The translations under genes were made by a program, and so were the position numbers. A stretch of DNA of 64,000 nt from Xanthomonas sp. Leaf148 (GTDB lineage: Bacteria; Pseudomonadota; Gammaproteobacteria; Xanthomonadales; Xanthomonadaceae), in NCBI RefSeq assembly GCF_001423585.1, contig NZ_LMOP01000008.1:1191118-1255117 (forward strand), written 5' to 3'. The notes beneath the pieces were generated by a model. It ran no database searches, was not told the origin of the DNA, and saw only the letters and a list, made by a program, of their open reading frames with translations. How positions within the stretch are numbered: position 1 is the first letter of the stretch; the number at the start of each line of letters is the position of its first letter. Below are positions 27,396 through 36,767 of the stretch, piece after piece.

Positions 27396-28052
27396 ATGTG
27401 TCGCAACTACGCCCTATTGCTTTGCGTATCCCTTGTCATGACATTGGGCGCTTGCGGTTTAAAGGAGACGAGCATGCAGTCACAGGATAAGCAGGTGAGT
27501 GACGCTGACGGCGATCCTGTTTACCAGAAGAATCCGCATCCCAAGCAGGCTTATCGGATTACGATGACTATCGATGATGCGCCGGGGTCGTTTGGTTTCG
27601 TGGACGGTGCCGCCTTTTATCAAATTTCTAATCATCAGCAATGCACCCCGATAGAGCCGATTGCTGGGGTTTGGCTCAAGCAAAAGGAAGACAGCGTTCC
27701 CGCGGTTTTCCAAAATGTCGACGCGACGACCTACGTGGCGACGATCTTTGCAGATGGCATGATTGACGCGGATTATTATGGAAAGGGTGTGTGCCACTGG
27801 GAGTTGACGGGGGTCGGGATGTCGCTAAAAGCGAGTGGAGAACACGAGGAGACTGACTTCGCGCCTAGTTTGGAGAAAGAGCAGATCCTGCAGTCGTCCT
27901 CAAAGAAAACTTACTTTTGGAAAGGTGGTTATCCCAGAAGTGGCGTCGATGACTTCCCGGATACAGGAAAGCCATCTGCCGAGAATTACGCTGAGCCAAA
28001 CCGAAGAAATCTATTTGTTGTGACTCTCAAGGCAGAGAGGTTGGTTCAATGA
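27396..28052 (+). CDS. Lipoprotein, possible immunity protein
   Basis: This 218-residue protein starts MCRNYALLLCVSLVMTLGACG, a lipoprotein signal with lipobox LGAC and lipidated Cys19. The mature part is polar and of no family I recognise. It overlaps the following lipase-fold gene by four bases (ATGA). In Xanthomonas type IV secretion effector operons a periplasmic lipoprotein encoded next to the toxin often acts as immunity protein, and that is my inference here. The ATG is chosen for the lipobox; a start at 27375 is possible. Lower GC than the neighbouring operons suggests transfer. Confidence 0.65.
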   Translation: MCRNYALLLCVSLVMTLGACGLKETSMQSQDKQVSDADGDPVYQKNPHPKQAYRITMTIDDAPGSFGFVDGAAFYQISNHQQCTPIEPIAGVWLKQKEDSVPAVFQNVDATTYVATIFADGMIDADYYGKGVCHWELTGVGMSLKASGEHEETDFAPSLEKEQILQSSSKKTYFWKGGYPRSGVDDFPDTGKPSAENYAEPNRRNLFVVTLKAERLVQ

Positions 28053-29362
28053 GCCTGACCAGTCAGGAATACGCTGCGCTTGCTTATGATGCATACCAAA
28101 AGCCGGATAACGTGGGGCCGAAAAGCCCTATCGTAAATATTGGTGGTATTCCATGTAGGCGGCTGGACTATGTAGACAAGCCGTCAGGCTATCAAGGCGT
28201 GATCTACGAAAGAGCCGACACCGGTGAAATGGTAGTTGTCCACCGAGGAAGCGAGTTTGATCGCCAGCCCATCCTGGACGGCGCACTCGCCGACGGTGGA
28301 ATGGTCGCGACTCGCCGCAGTGCGCAGATAGCGGACGCCATCGCGTTCACCAAGGACGCCTTGGAATACGCAGAACAAAAGCATGTCAGTACCGGCCAAC
28401 CAGCGTCCGATGTGACGGTTGCAGGCCACTCGCTCGGCGGCAATTTGGCGCAGGTTACTGCGCATCACTTCGGCCTCAAGGGCCAGACCTTCGACGCCTA
28501 CGGTGCGGTCAGTCTGGATCGGCGGATTCCGGAAGGTGGAAATGACGTCATCAATCACGTCATGGCCGGCGATGCGGTCAGCGCTGCCAGCCTGCACTAC
28601 GGGCGGGTCGAGATCTATGCCACGCCGAATGAAATCGCTACGCTGAAAAAGTCCGATTACGCCAACGACAACAGTGTGCTGGACGCGCGCGATCCCTTGT
28701 CTGCTGCAGTCAGGTTGGGCGAGTCGCACCGCATGCACAACTTCCTTCCGGTCGATGGCGCTGGCAAACCAGATCGCTCCGTGCTGGAAGACCCGACAAC
28801 ACAACAGCTGGCACGGCAATACGCGCCGATGATCGCAAAGTATCGCGATGACGTAGAAGCGATGCGCTCAGGGTTGACGTTGTATTCGCGAGGCGTGCCG
28901 GGCCTTGTTCGCGATGGAGTTGACCACCTGCGTGGTCCGGTGGAGCCGGGTGTTGGGCGCCTGGAAATGGAGGCGCCGAGCTGGCAGCAGCAGATGCAGG
29001 AGTTTCAGCGCGACCGCGAGCGTAGCCATGCACCGCAGGCATGGCAGGTTCCGCTGAGGGAGGATGCGCAAGTTGATCGAGCGCTAGCACCGCAGGGGCG
29101 CGGATCTCCATCGGTGCGGGAAGATCCAGGCGCGTTCCTTGATCGCATGTTAGCTGCTGCACAAAGCGGTGACCGCGACCAGTTCCGGCAGATGACCCAG
29201 GTATTGGCCAGCGAGCCGCCCGGCCGTGCGCTACGCGCCGAAGCCGTCGAGGCGGTGAACCAGCACGAACAGCAGGCCGCGCAGCAAGCGATGCAGGCGC
29301 AGCGGCAGCAGGCAGAGACACAACAGCAGGAAACGATGCGCGTCGGCGCGCGCAGCCTGTAG
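28049..29362 (+). CDS. Lipase-fold protein with Gln-rich tail, putative toxin
   Basis: This 437-residue protein has a class 3-type lipase fold in its first 240 residues: VVVHRGSEFD (oxyanion region), nucleophile elbow VAGHSLGGNLAQ with Ser128, GDAVSAA with Asp175, and SHRMHNF with a histidine at 227 or 230. No signal peptide is visible. A second part (about residues 363-427) has FLDRMLAAAQSGDRDQFRQM and a glutamine-rich end. Such tails occur in Xanthomonadales type IV effectors, but I do not see the GLxRIDHV motif of the XVIPCD signal, so that label is not secure. Likely a phospholipase toxin paired with the upstream lipoprotein. Confidence 0.7.
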   Translation: MSLTSQEYAALAYDAYQKPDNVGPKSPIVNIGGIPCRRLDYVDKPSGYQGVIYERADTGEMVVVHRGSEFDRQPILDGALADGGMVATRRSAQIADAIAFTKDALEYAEQKHVSTGQPASDVTVAGHSLGGNLAQVTAHHFGLKGQTFDAYGAVSLDRRIPEGGNDVINHVMAGDAVSAASLHYGRVEIYATPNEIATLKKSDYANDNSVLDARDPLSAAVRLGESHRMHNFLPVDGAGKPDRSVLEDPTTQQLARQYAPMIAKYRDDVEAMRSGLTLYSRGVPGLVRDGVDHLRGPVEPGVGRLEMEAPSWQQQMQEFQRDRERSHAPQAWQVPLREDAQVDRALAPQGRGSPSVREDPGAFLDRMLAAAQSGDRDQFRQMTQVLASEPPGRALRAEAVEAVNQHEQQAAQQAMQAQRQQAETQQQETMRVGARSL

Positions 29363-29391
29363 TCGTCATCAGGAGAAAGGCAGGACGCACG

Positions 29392-29961
29392 ATGAACGCA
29401 CAAGATCCGCTTGCGCTGGTTAGCAAGGCAGCCTCGCTCATGGAGCAGTTCGAGCGCCGATGCATCGAATTGGAACAGCAGCAGAACCGCCTCGCGCAAC
29501 AGCTGGAGCAAGTTGCGCAGTCGCTGCCTGGCGTGATGACCCGGTCGGCGGAACAGACGCTGCAGCGTGTGCCCGATACATTGATTCGGAGCATGCAGCA
29601 AGGAATGGAGCAACCCGTCGCCGGTTTCGAGAAGCGGCTGCAGCAGGCTGGTAACTTGATCGGTGAAGGCGCGCACTCCTTGTCCGATCAACTTAAGCGC
29701 ATCGAGCGCGGGCAGCGCGTGTTGTTGTGGAAGGGTGCGGCCGTCGTTATCGGGAGTCTGCTGCTCTTACTGGCTGGTGGCGCATGGTTGCTGACCCAGT
29801 ATCGCGATGAGATTCGTGACAATCAGTTGCGTGCCGAATTACTGCGCGCCTACAACGCAGCCGATGTCACCCTATGCGACGGCAGGCTCTGCGCCAATGT
29901 CGAGACAAAGGGCGCAGCCTATGGCGACCGACGACAATATCGGCCAGTAAGGCCGCGCTGA
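29392..29961 (+). CDS. Coiled-coil protein with one membrane segment
   Basis: This 189-residue protein is not recognised. Residues about 15-105 look helical and rich in Q and E (coiled coil likely, with MEQFERRCIELEQQQNRLAQ). One transmembrane segment spans about residues 109-134 (LLWKGAAVVIGSLLLLLAGG). A short soluble tail holds two cysteines (TLCDGRLC). It follows the lipase gene by 29 bases and probably shares its transcript. It could help delivery or membrane attachment; this is a guess. Confidence 0.6.
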   Translation: MNAQDPLALVSKAASLMEQFERRCIELEQQQNRLAQQLEQVAQSLPGVMTRSAEQTLQRVPDTLIRSMQQGMEQPVAGFEKRLQQAGNLIGEGAHSLSDQLKRIERGQRVLLWKGAAVVIGSLLLLLAGGAWLLTQYRDEIRDNQLRAELLRAYNAADVTLCDGRLCANVETKGAAYGDRRQYRPVRPR

Positions 29962-30210
29962 TATTCTGCGTCACTCACCAGTTCACCGGCCGCACCATTC
30001 ATCCTGCAAATTCGGCGGACGTAGCGAGCGCAGGTCTGTCCGACATCCACTCCTGCAATGGGCCGTCGCAGCGGCTGGAGTTTCGGCCGGGGTAGTTGCC
30101 GCAGGAATCTAGCGCCCGGTGCGCATCGCACCTGTGGTGCTGCGGCGCGATGTCTACGTTTACCCAATGGCTTTATCTGCAGTGTCGTCGGCTTCGCCGC
30201 CCGGCGGCGA

Positions 30211-31905
30211 TTACGACGCCGGCACGTTCAACGCCCGGTACGGCGGCGTGGACATCACCATTTCGGCAAGCGAGTAGGCCAGTTCGCGTTCGGCCAGCAC
30301 TGCGCCGTCGGCGCCGTGTTCGAGCAGATGCTTGACCTCGGCATCGCTATGCGCGCGCGCCAGCAAGGTCAGCGACGGGTTGATCGCGCGCAGCTTGGCC
30401 AGTGCTTCGCCGGCTTCCAGCGGTTGCGGGATCGCCAGAATCGCGATTTTCGCGTTCTCCGGACGTGCTTCGGCCAGGACGCGGTCGGCCGCTGCGCTGC
30501 CACGGATGCCGGGGATACCGGCTGCATGCGCCTTGGCCACATGGTCGCCGTTGTCGTCGATCACCAGTACCGGCACGCCACGGCTGCGCAGCAGCTGCGC
30601 CAGCGCGCTGCCCACGCGGCCGTAGCCGATGACGATGGCATGCCCGTCGGCTGGCAATGGCGGGCCGGGCGGCAGTTCCGGCTCCACCTTGGCCGGTGCA
30701 TCCTGCGCCTGCTTGGCCTGCCAACGGTCCAGCCACGAGAACAGGAACGGGTTGGCCACGATCGACAACAACGCGCCGGCCAGGATCAGATCGCGCCCGG
30801 TCTCCGGCAGGATCGCCAGTTGCACGCCCAGCCCGGCCAGGATGAAAGAAAATTCGCCGATCTGCGCCAGGCTGGTGGAAATGGTCAGCGCCGTGCCGGT
30901 GGGATGGCCGAACGCGCGCACGATCACAAACGCCGCCAGCGACTTGCCCACGGTGATGGTCAGGAAGGTGGCCAGCACCTGCCACGGGTGCGCGATCAGA
31001 ATCATCGGGTCGAACAACATGCCCACCGACACGAAGAACAGCACCGCAAACGCGTCGCGTAACGGCAGCGAATCGCTGGCGGCCTTATGGCTGAGCTCGG
31101 ATTCCTTGAGCAGCATGCCGGCGAAGAACGCGCCCAGTGCAAACGACACACCGAACAACGTGGCCGACACGAACGCCACACCCAGCGCGATACCGAGCAC
31201 GGCCAGGGTAAACAGCTCGCGCGAGCCGGTCGCAGCCACTTTTTCCAGCGACCAGGGAATCACCCGACGACCGATCACCAGCATCGCCGCGACAAACGCC
31301 ACCATCTTGAGCAAGGTCAGCCCGAGCGCGGCCAGCAGCGAGCTGGACGCGCCGTCGTGCGCAGCTGGCGTACCGGTCCCGAGCGCATCCGCCAGCGCCG
31401 GCAACAACACCAGGGCCAGCACCATCACCAGGTCTTCGACGATCAGCCAGCCCACCGCGATGCGGCCGCGCTGGGTGTCCAGCAGGCGGCGTTCTTCCAG
31501 CGCGCGCAACAGCACCACTGTACTGGCCACCGACAGCGCCAGGCCGAACACCAGGCCATGAATCAACGGCCAGCCCATGCTCCAGGCCAGCGCCCAGCCG
31601 AGCAGCGTGGCCACCACGATCTGCGCTAGCGCACCGGGCACCGCGATCCACTTCACTTCCATCAGGTCTTCGAGCGAGAAGTGCAGGCCCACCCCGAACA
31701 TCAGCAACATCACACCCAGCTCGGACAGCTGGTTGGCCATGGTCTGATCGGCCACGAATCCCGGTGTAAACGGCCCAACGCAGACGCCAGCCAACAAGTA
31801 GCCGACCAGCGGCGAGAGCTTCATCTTCTGCGCGAGCGTGCCCAGGATGAAGGCGACCGCGAGGCCGACGGCGATGATGTCGATGAGGCTGGTGTCGTGG
31901 TGCAT
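30211..31905 (-). CDS. ybaL: Cation:proton antiporter, YbaL/KefB type
   Basis: CPA2-family inner-membrane antiporter of 564 residues, close in length to E. coli YbaL (558). The N-terminal two thirds hold about 12 hydrophobic segments, starting SLIDIIAVGLAVAFILGTLA and including LGVMLLMFGVGLHFSLEDL. The C-terminal part is an RCK/TrkA-N domain with the nucleotide-binding GHAIVIGYGRVGSALAQLL and VLVIDDNGDHV. It likely exchanges K+ (or Na+) for protons, gated by a bound nucleotide. The ATG at 31905 gives the family-typical N-terminus; the frame upstream does not resemble the family. Confidence 0.88.
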   Translation of the reverse strand: MHHDTSLIDIIAVGLAVAFILGTLAQKMKLSPLVGYLLAGVCVGPFTPGFVADQTMANQLSELGVMLLMFGVGLHFSLEDLMEVKWIAVPGALAQIVVATLLGWALAWSMGWPLIHGLVFGLALSVASTVVLLRALEERRLLDTQRGRIAVGWLIVEDLVMVLALVLLPALADALGTGTPAAHDGASSSLLAALGLTLLKMVAFVAAMLVIGRRVIPWSLEKVAATGSRELFTLAVLGIALGVAFVSATLFGVSFALGAFFAGMLLKESELSHKAASDSLPLRDAFAVLFFVSVGMLFDPMILIAHPWQVLATFLTITVGKSLAAFVIVRAFGHPTGTALTISTSLAQIGEFSFILAGLGVQLAILPETGRDLILAGALLSIVANPFLFSWLDRWQAKQAQDAPAKVEPELPPGPPLPADGHAIVIGYGRVGSALAQLLRSRGVPVLVIDDNGDHVAKAHAAGIPGIRGSAAADRVLAEARPENAKIAILAIPQPLEAGEALAKLRAINPSLTLLARAHSDAEVKHLLEHGADGAVLAERELAYSLAEMVMSTPPYRALNVPAS

Positions 31906-32386
31906 TCCAATCCGTTGTGAGAGTGTCCGAAGTGATGAAACGGCGTGACCAGCCAAACGAACTGCGCCGGGCAGCGCCTGCGGGCATCGCGAATGAAGTG
32001 CTGGAATCCGGCGCGGGGGACCAGGGCCGCAGAGCGGTCCGGTTGGCCGGACGCCCATAGTACACAGCGCATGATTAACGCGATGCGACACGTAGCGCAT
32101 GCGGCCGCGAGGGGCAATCCGTTGGCGACGGTGATGCGGGTCGCTCGAACCGATGCCAGCACTGCCAACCGACGGACCGCTGCGGCCGCGGCGTCGCCGG
32201 ACAGCACATCCATCGACATCGGCCACCATCGACAGCGCACTGCGACTGTGCCGCAGCGCTGAATAGCGTCGTGACGACGCGCCGCGTAACCATGGCCGAT
32301 TGCACGTCCCCAGGTCACCCGCACAGGCAGTGGTTTGCGTGTGCACGCCATCGCTGGCCATTGCCTGCAACAGGCGCGAATCGATC

Positions 32387-32410
32387 GCTACGCGGCTACG
32401 CGGCTACGCG
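32387..32410. repeat. Three tandem 8-base repeats
   Basis: GCTACGCG is repeated exactly three times without spacers. It sits 12 bases left of a perfect inverted repeat in the same intergenic region. It may be binding-site DNA or a slippage product. Confidence 0.7.
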
Positions 32411-32421
32411 CGTGTCTCGCA

Positions 32422-32448
32422 ATGCGCAACGCGTGCGACGTTGCGCAT
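32422..32448. promoter_or_regulatory. Perfect inverted repeat, possible operator
   Basis: ATGCGCAACG and CGTTGCGCAT form perfect 10-base arms around a 7-base spacer. It lies 234 bases before the P450 start in a divergent intergenic region. It could be an operator for a dimeric regulator or an RNA hairpin; no regulator gene is adjacent. Confidence 0.4.
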
Positions 32449-32682
32449 GCAACGCGGCAATCGTGGAGAGGGTTGCGCGCTGTCATCGATGCGCACGCGC
32501 GATGAGGCAACGGCGCCGCCGCACAGGGTTTGAAGTTTGACGACACGGCTTCGCGCCTGTGTCAGGCAAATGCGCAACGACGGCTGACAATCCAGGCGTC
32601 GCTTCGCGCAAGCGGTCTGCACTCCCTCCCCATGCCACGCCTCTATCGCTTCCCCCGCGATCAGGCTTCACGAGCCCAGGTC

Positions 32683-33876
32683 ATGCATCTCAGCGACTTC
32701 GCAACAGAACAGTTTCGTCAGGACCCGTATCCGACCTATGCACGCCTGCGCGCCGAAGGGCCGCTGGTGGAAGTGGCAGAACGCCGTTTGATGACCGGCC
32801 ACTACGCGGTGGTCGACAGCCTGCTCAGCGACCGACGCGTCGGCCGCGATTATCTGCAGAGTATCCGTCTGCGCTATGGCGAGGCCGCCGTGGAGATGCC
32901 GCTGTTTCAGGGCATGAGCCGCATGTTCCTGATGGTCAATCCACCGGTGCACACGCGTCTGCGCGGGCTGATGACCCAGGCATTCAATGCGCGGCAGATG
33001 GAGTCGATGCGTCAGGTGGCCAGCGACACCGCTGCGGTGTTGATTGCCGGCTTTCGCGCACAGGGCCAGTGCGATGTGTTGCGCGACTTCGCGTTTCCGC
33101 TGCCCATCAGCATCATCTGCCGCATGCTCGACATCGATCCTGCCGACGCCATCACGGTCGGGCAGGCCACCAGCGCACTGGCCAAGGTGTTCGACCCGTT
33201 GATGACGCCCAAAGAGCTGGAAGCCACCAGCGCGGCGTATCTGCAGTTGGAAAGCTACTTTCATGCGGTGATCGAAGCGCGTCGAAGCAGCGACGGCGAC
33301 GATCTGATCTCACGCTTCATCCGTGCAGAGGATCAGGGTCAGCGGCTGAGCAGCGACGAGATCGTCTCCAATGTGATCCTGCTGTTTTTCGCCGGCCACG
33401 AAACCACCTCCAACATGATCTGCAATGCACTGGTCGCCCTGCATCGGCATCCCGAGCAGTTGGCACTGCTGCAGCAGAACCCGGCCTTGCTGCCCAACGC
33501 TGTACTCGAATGCCTGCGTTACGACAGCTCGGTACAGATGGCCACGCGCACGGTATTGCAGGATTTCGAGATCGCTGGGAGCGCGTTGCGCGAAGGTGAG
33601 ATGGTGTATCTGATGCTGGGCGCGGCCAATCACGACCCGGTGCAATTCAGCGACCCGCAGGTGCTGGATATCCGCCGACAGCAAGGGCGTGCGCTGTCGT
33701 TCGGCGGCGGTATTCACCACTGCCTGGGCAACCGGCTGGCCTTGATCGAAATGGAGGCAGCGCTTGCTGCACTGCTGGAGCAGTTGCCGGCGTTGCGCCT
33801 GGAGCAACTCGAGACGCTGACATGGAATGACCGCGCCAATCTGCGCGGCGTGGATGCCTTGCCGGCGTCGTGGTGA
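32683..33876 (+). CDS. Cytochrome P450
   Basis: Bacterial class I-type soluble P450 of 397 residues. Visible are the I-helix oxygen-binding motif FFAGHETTSNMI, the K-helix E-x-x-R as ECLRYDS, and the heme-ligand loop SFGGGIHHCLGNRLA with the cysteine thiolate. No membrane anchor is present. The ATG at 32683 has AGG five bases upstream and starts at the usual DPYPTYARLR region; an ATG at 32632 is possible. Substrate is unknown: no ferredoxin, reductase or biosynthetic genes are nearby, so it must borrow its electron donors. Confidence 0.93.
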   Translation: MHLSDFATEQFRQDPYPTYARLRAEGPLVEVAERRLMTGHYAVVDSLLSDRRVGRDYLQSIRLRYGEAAVEMPLFQGMSRMFLMVNPPVHTRLRGLMTQAFNARQMESMRQVASDTAAVLIAGFRAQGQCDVLRDFAFPLPISIICRMLDIDPADAITVGQATSALAKVFDPLMTPKELEATSAAYLQLESYFHAVIEARRSSDGDDLISRFIRAEDQGQRLSSDEIVSNVILLFFAGHETTSNMICNALVALHRHPEQLALLQQNPALLPNAVLECLRYDSSVQMATRTVLQDFEIAGSALREGEMVYLMLGAANHDPVQFSDPQVLDIRRQQGRALSFGGGIHHCLGNRLALIEMEAALAALLEQLPALRLEQLETLTWNDRANLRGVDALPASW

Positions 33877-33980
33877 GGCAACGCGTGCTGCCTTGCGCGA
33901 GCCGCGCGTTGGGACTTGGCACACGCGTGGATGCGATGACAGCGACAGGCATCGCCAAGCGATCGGCGATGTCTGTGCCA

Positions 33981-34017
33981 CGCCCGCGCTGATCGCAATC
34001 TGCGATCAGCGCGGGCG
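33981..34017. terminator. Strong bidirectional terminator hairpin
   Basis: CGCCCGCGCTGATCGCA and TGCGATCAGCGCGGGCG form a perfect 17-base-pair stem with a 3-base loop (ATC). It sits between two convergent genes, the P450 (ends 33876) and a TonB-dependent receptor (ends 34043), where a terminator serving both strands is expected. No long T-run flanks it. Confidence 0.75.
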
Positions 34018-34042
34018 CTAAACAGCCAATACACGTCCCCAA

Positions 34043-36442
34043 TCAGAATCGATAGGTGACCCGGCCATACCAGTAGCGGCCGTTGAAGCCGAACGGCGAC
34101 AGCGACGAATATTGCAGGCCGCCGGCACGGTCGTCGTAGGCGGTGGTGAGCTGCGCCTTGGTCGGGTACTGGTTGGTGATGTTGTCCGCACCCACGGTGA
34201 AGGTGAACGCGTCCCAGGTCTGGCTGGCGGCCAGATTCAGCAGCCAGCGCGCGTCATAGGTCTGGTCCTGGCTGCCATCGGCAGGGTCGCTGATGCGCTT
34301 GATCGATCCGTAGCGGGTAGCGTTGAAGTTCAGCGCGAATCCGCCGATCGACCAGTCCGCGGCGGCCATGTACTTGGTGCGCGGCGTGGCATCGGTGAGC
34401 AGGCCCTGGCTGGCGCGGCCGAAGTTGGGGTTGGACAGCTCCAGGATGGTGGTCTTGTTGTAGTTGGCGCTGGCGCTGAGATTGAGCTTGCCGTAGTTGC
34501 CCAGATCGGCCAGGTAGCTGTTGATCCAGTCCACACCGCGGGTGCGGCTGGTGGCGCCGTTGACGAAGAACTGCACTGCCGCCACCTGGCCGATCGGCTG
34601 CGCAAGCTGCAGCTGATCCGAATACAGGATCTGGTCCCAGATGCGGATCTGGTAGACGTCCAGGCTGGAGGTGAAGTTGGCGGTGGGCTGCCACACGCCG
34701 CCCAGGCCGTAGTTGGTGGATTTTTCTGGGCTCAGCGGGCGGGCGCCCAATGCGACAGCCACCGGGTCGGAGGTGCGATAGGTGCCGACCTGCACCAGCT
34801 CGCCGTTCTGGATCAGCGTGACCACCGAAGCGTAGTTCTGTTGCGCCAGCGACGGGGCGCGGAAGCCGTTGGAGATGGTGCCGCGCAACGAGAACGTATC
34901 GCTGAAGGCGTAGCGCGCCGACAGCTTGCCCGAGCGCGTGGAGCCGGCGTCGCTGTAGTTTTCGAAGCGCCCGGCAATGCCGCCGGAGAGCTTGTCGGTG
35001 ATGTCCGCTTCCAGGTTGGCGTAGACCGCATTGCTATGACGACCGAAGCGGCCGGCCACCGAGGGCTCCAGGCCGGAGAACACCTGCGCGCCACCGGGGT
35101 AGGGCGCGCCGGTGTCGGGATTGATGGTGTTGGGATCGAAGAAGTAAGAAGCCGGCGAGCCGGCGGTGATCTCATAGCGGTCCTGACGGTGCTCGGCACC
35201 GAAGGCCACATTGACCGGATACGCCAGGCCCCAGTCGAAGGACTTGTTGACATCGACATTGACCGTACCCTGCTCGGTTTCGAAGCCGCCGGAGTTGAAG
35301 TTGGTCGGCGAGGCGCCGGTGGTGTAGTACAGATTGGTGTTGATGCTGTTGAGGATGTTGAAGGTCATGTCGTTCTTGCCGTAGGTGGCCGACACGTCCC
35401 AATTCCATTCGTTCTCGGTGCTGCCCTTCAGACCCAACACGGCCGAGCGGTCGTTGGTGGGGTTGTAGATCTGCGGCAGAAAGCCGTTGGGATAGATCGC
35501 CTGCACATTGCGCGCGGTGTTGTCGGCGGCGCGGTAATAGCCGTTGGAAGTGACTTCGCGACGGCTCATGCTCAGGTGGCCGTACAGCTCCACATTGGGC
35601 GAGAACTCATAGCCGAATGCGGCCAGGCCCTGATAGAAGTTGGATGCCGGGTCGCCATGGCGTTGATACGGCACACCGCCCGGATTGGGCGTCCCCGGCA
35701 CGGTGGTGGCGCGGTTGGTGTTTTCGCCGCGATTGGTGCTCATGGTGTTCTGGTAGTTCCACGACAGCCGCACCCAGCCCGGCGCGGTGTCGCCGCCGCT
35801 GCCGCCGAAGGCCAGGCCCACCGAACCGTCGATGCCGTTCTGCTCGCCATCGCCCTTGTCCATGATGCCGCCGTTGACCGAGATGCTGTTGCTGCCCGCA
35901 GCGGCGCCGTGTTTGAGCACGATGTTGACCACGCCGGCGATGGCATCGGAGCCGTATTGCGCGGATGCACCATCGCGCAGCACTTCGATCCGCGCAATCG
36001 CCGACATCGGCAGCGAGTTCAGATCGGCCGGCGCCGAGCCGCGACCCACGTACGGGTTGTAGTTGATCAGCGAAGAGGTGTGATAACGCTTGCCATCGAC
36101 CAGCACAAGCACCGCATCCGGCGACAGCCCGCGCAGGGTGGCCGGGCGCGAGGCGTCATTGCCATCGGAAATCGCCGGGCGCGGAAAGTTCAGCGACGGC
36201 AGTAGTTTGCCCAATGCCGTGGCGATGTCGGTAGCGCCGGTGGCCTGCAGCGATTGCTCGGTGATGATGTCGATGGGCGATTCGGATTCGGCCACGGTGC
36301 GGTCGCTGACGCGGGTACCGGTGACGATCAGAGTGTCCAGGGTTTTCTGCGGCGGGGTCGATTGCGACTGCGCACTGGCAGCGAACGAACAGACGGTGAG
36401 TGCGACTGAAATCGCCAGCGAGAGTGCGTTGGAGGTGTGCAT
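34043..36442 (-). CDS. TonB-dependent receptor, tandem paralogue 1
   Basis: Outer-membrane receptor of 799 residues. Signal peptide about residues 1-25 (ending SFAASAQ), TonB-box region KTLDTLIVTGTRV, plug domain with LRGLSPDAVLVLVDGKRYHTSSL and IEVLRDGASAQYGSDAIAGV, then a large barrel ending WYGRVTYRF. The plug is very similar to the receptors at 36768 and 40195, so the three are gene duplicates. Ligand is unknown; in Xanthomonas such receptors often take up plant-derived molecules or iron complexes. ATG at 36442 is preferred over an in-frame TTG nine bases upstream. Confidence 0.9.
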   Translation of the reverse strand: MHTSNALSLAISVALTVCSFAASAQSQSTPPQKTLDTLIVTGTRVSDRTVAESESPIDIITEQSLQATGATDIATALGKLLPSLNFPRPAISDGNDASRPATLRGLSPDAVLVLVDGKRYHTSSLINYNPYVGRGSAPADLNSLPMSAIARIEVLRDGASAQYGSDAIAGVVNIVLKHGAAAGSNSISVNGGIMDKGDGEQNGIDGSVGLAFGGSGGDTAPGWVRLSWNYQNTMSTNRGENTNRATTVPGTPNPGGVPYQRHGDPASNFYQGLAAFGYEFSPNVELYGHLSMSRREVTSNGYYRAADNTARNVQAIYPNGFLPQIYNPTNDRSAVLGLKGSTENEWNWDVSATYGKNDMTFNILNSINTNLYYTTGASPTNFNSGGFETEQGTVNVDVNKSFDWGLAYPVNVAFGAEHRQDRYEITAGSPASYFFDPNTINPDTGAPYPGGAQVFSGLEPSVAGRFGRHSNAVYANLEADITDKLSGGIAGRFENYSDAGSTRSGKLSARYAFSDTFSLRGTISNGFRAPSLAQQNYASVVTLIQNGELVQVGTYRTSDPVAVALGARPLSPEKSTNYGLGGVWQPTANFTSSLDVYQIRIWDQILYSDQLQLAQPIGQVAAVQFFVNGATSRTRGVDWINSYLADLGNYGKLNLSASANYNKTTILELSNPNFGRASQGLLTDATPRTKYMAAADWSIGGFALNFNATRYGSIKRISDPADGSQDQTYDARWLLNLAASQTWDAFTFTVGADNITNQYPTKAQLTTAYDDRAGGLQYSSLSPFGFNGRYWYGRVTYRF

Positions 36443-36740
36443 GGGAATCAAGGCTCAAAGGGGATGAAGGACGCAGCGGTGAAGTGCGTGTAACCGGGAG
36501 AAGACAACTGCGTGGGGTGATCGGGCATGCACGTTGGGTCTTTGCAGATGCAAAGCGGCAGGCGTGGCAATACCGGCGATCTGCAACGCGCCATGCAGCG
36601 CGTTGTGCATCCTTGCGGGGCGTCCTTGCGAAAGCGGCGAAACGAAGATTCGATTGCCCGCACTCCCCGTCGCGAGAGTGCAGGCGCAAGACCGCTGCAG
36701 TCGGCAACGCGCTGTACTGCGCTGCCGTGCAAGGGAAGCA
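36443..36740. other. Intergenic between receptors 1 and 2
   Basis: No gene is seen. It should hold the promoter of receptor 1. At its right side it meets a perfect palindrome that lies just past the end of receptor 2. Confidence 0.4.
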
Positions 36741-36758
36741 TCGGTCGCTAGCGACCGA
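36741..36758. terminator. Perfect palindrome after receptor 2
   Basis: TCGGTCGCTAGCGACCGA is a perfect 18-base palindrome, nine bases beyond the stop of the receptor gene ending at 36768. A related but less perfect CGTCGCTAGCGGCG lies at about 40171-40184, after receptor 3. Both probably act as terminators, and the similarity suggests they were duplicated with the genes. Confidence 0.5.
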
Positions 36759-36767
36759 CGCCTGCGA

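Larger units (their letters stand above)
31906..32682. other. Long intergenic region between ybaL and P450
   Basis: No gene is supported. The region holds the divergent promoters of ybaL and the P450 gene. It contains three perfect 8-base repeats (32387-32410) followed by a 10-base inverted repeat (32422-32448). An alternative P450 start at 32632 lies near its right end. Confidence 0.45.

Noticed and set aside
28049..29362. Secure label as XVIPCD type IV secretion effector
   Set aside because: The Gln-rich tail fits, but the GLxRIDHV motif is not visible, so I kept it as a putative toxin only.
34112..36205. Long open frame antisense to tandem receptor 1
   Set aside because: It is a mirror of the receptor codons; similar mirrors lie opposite the receptors at 40195 and 50677 and opposite aspS.
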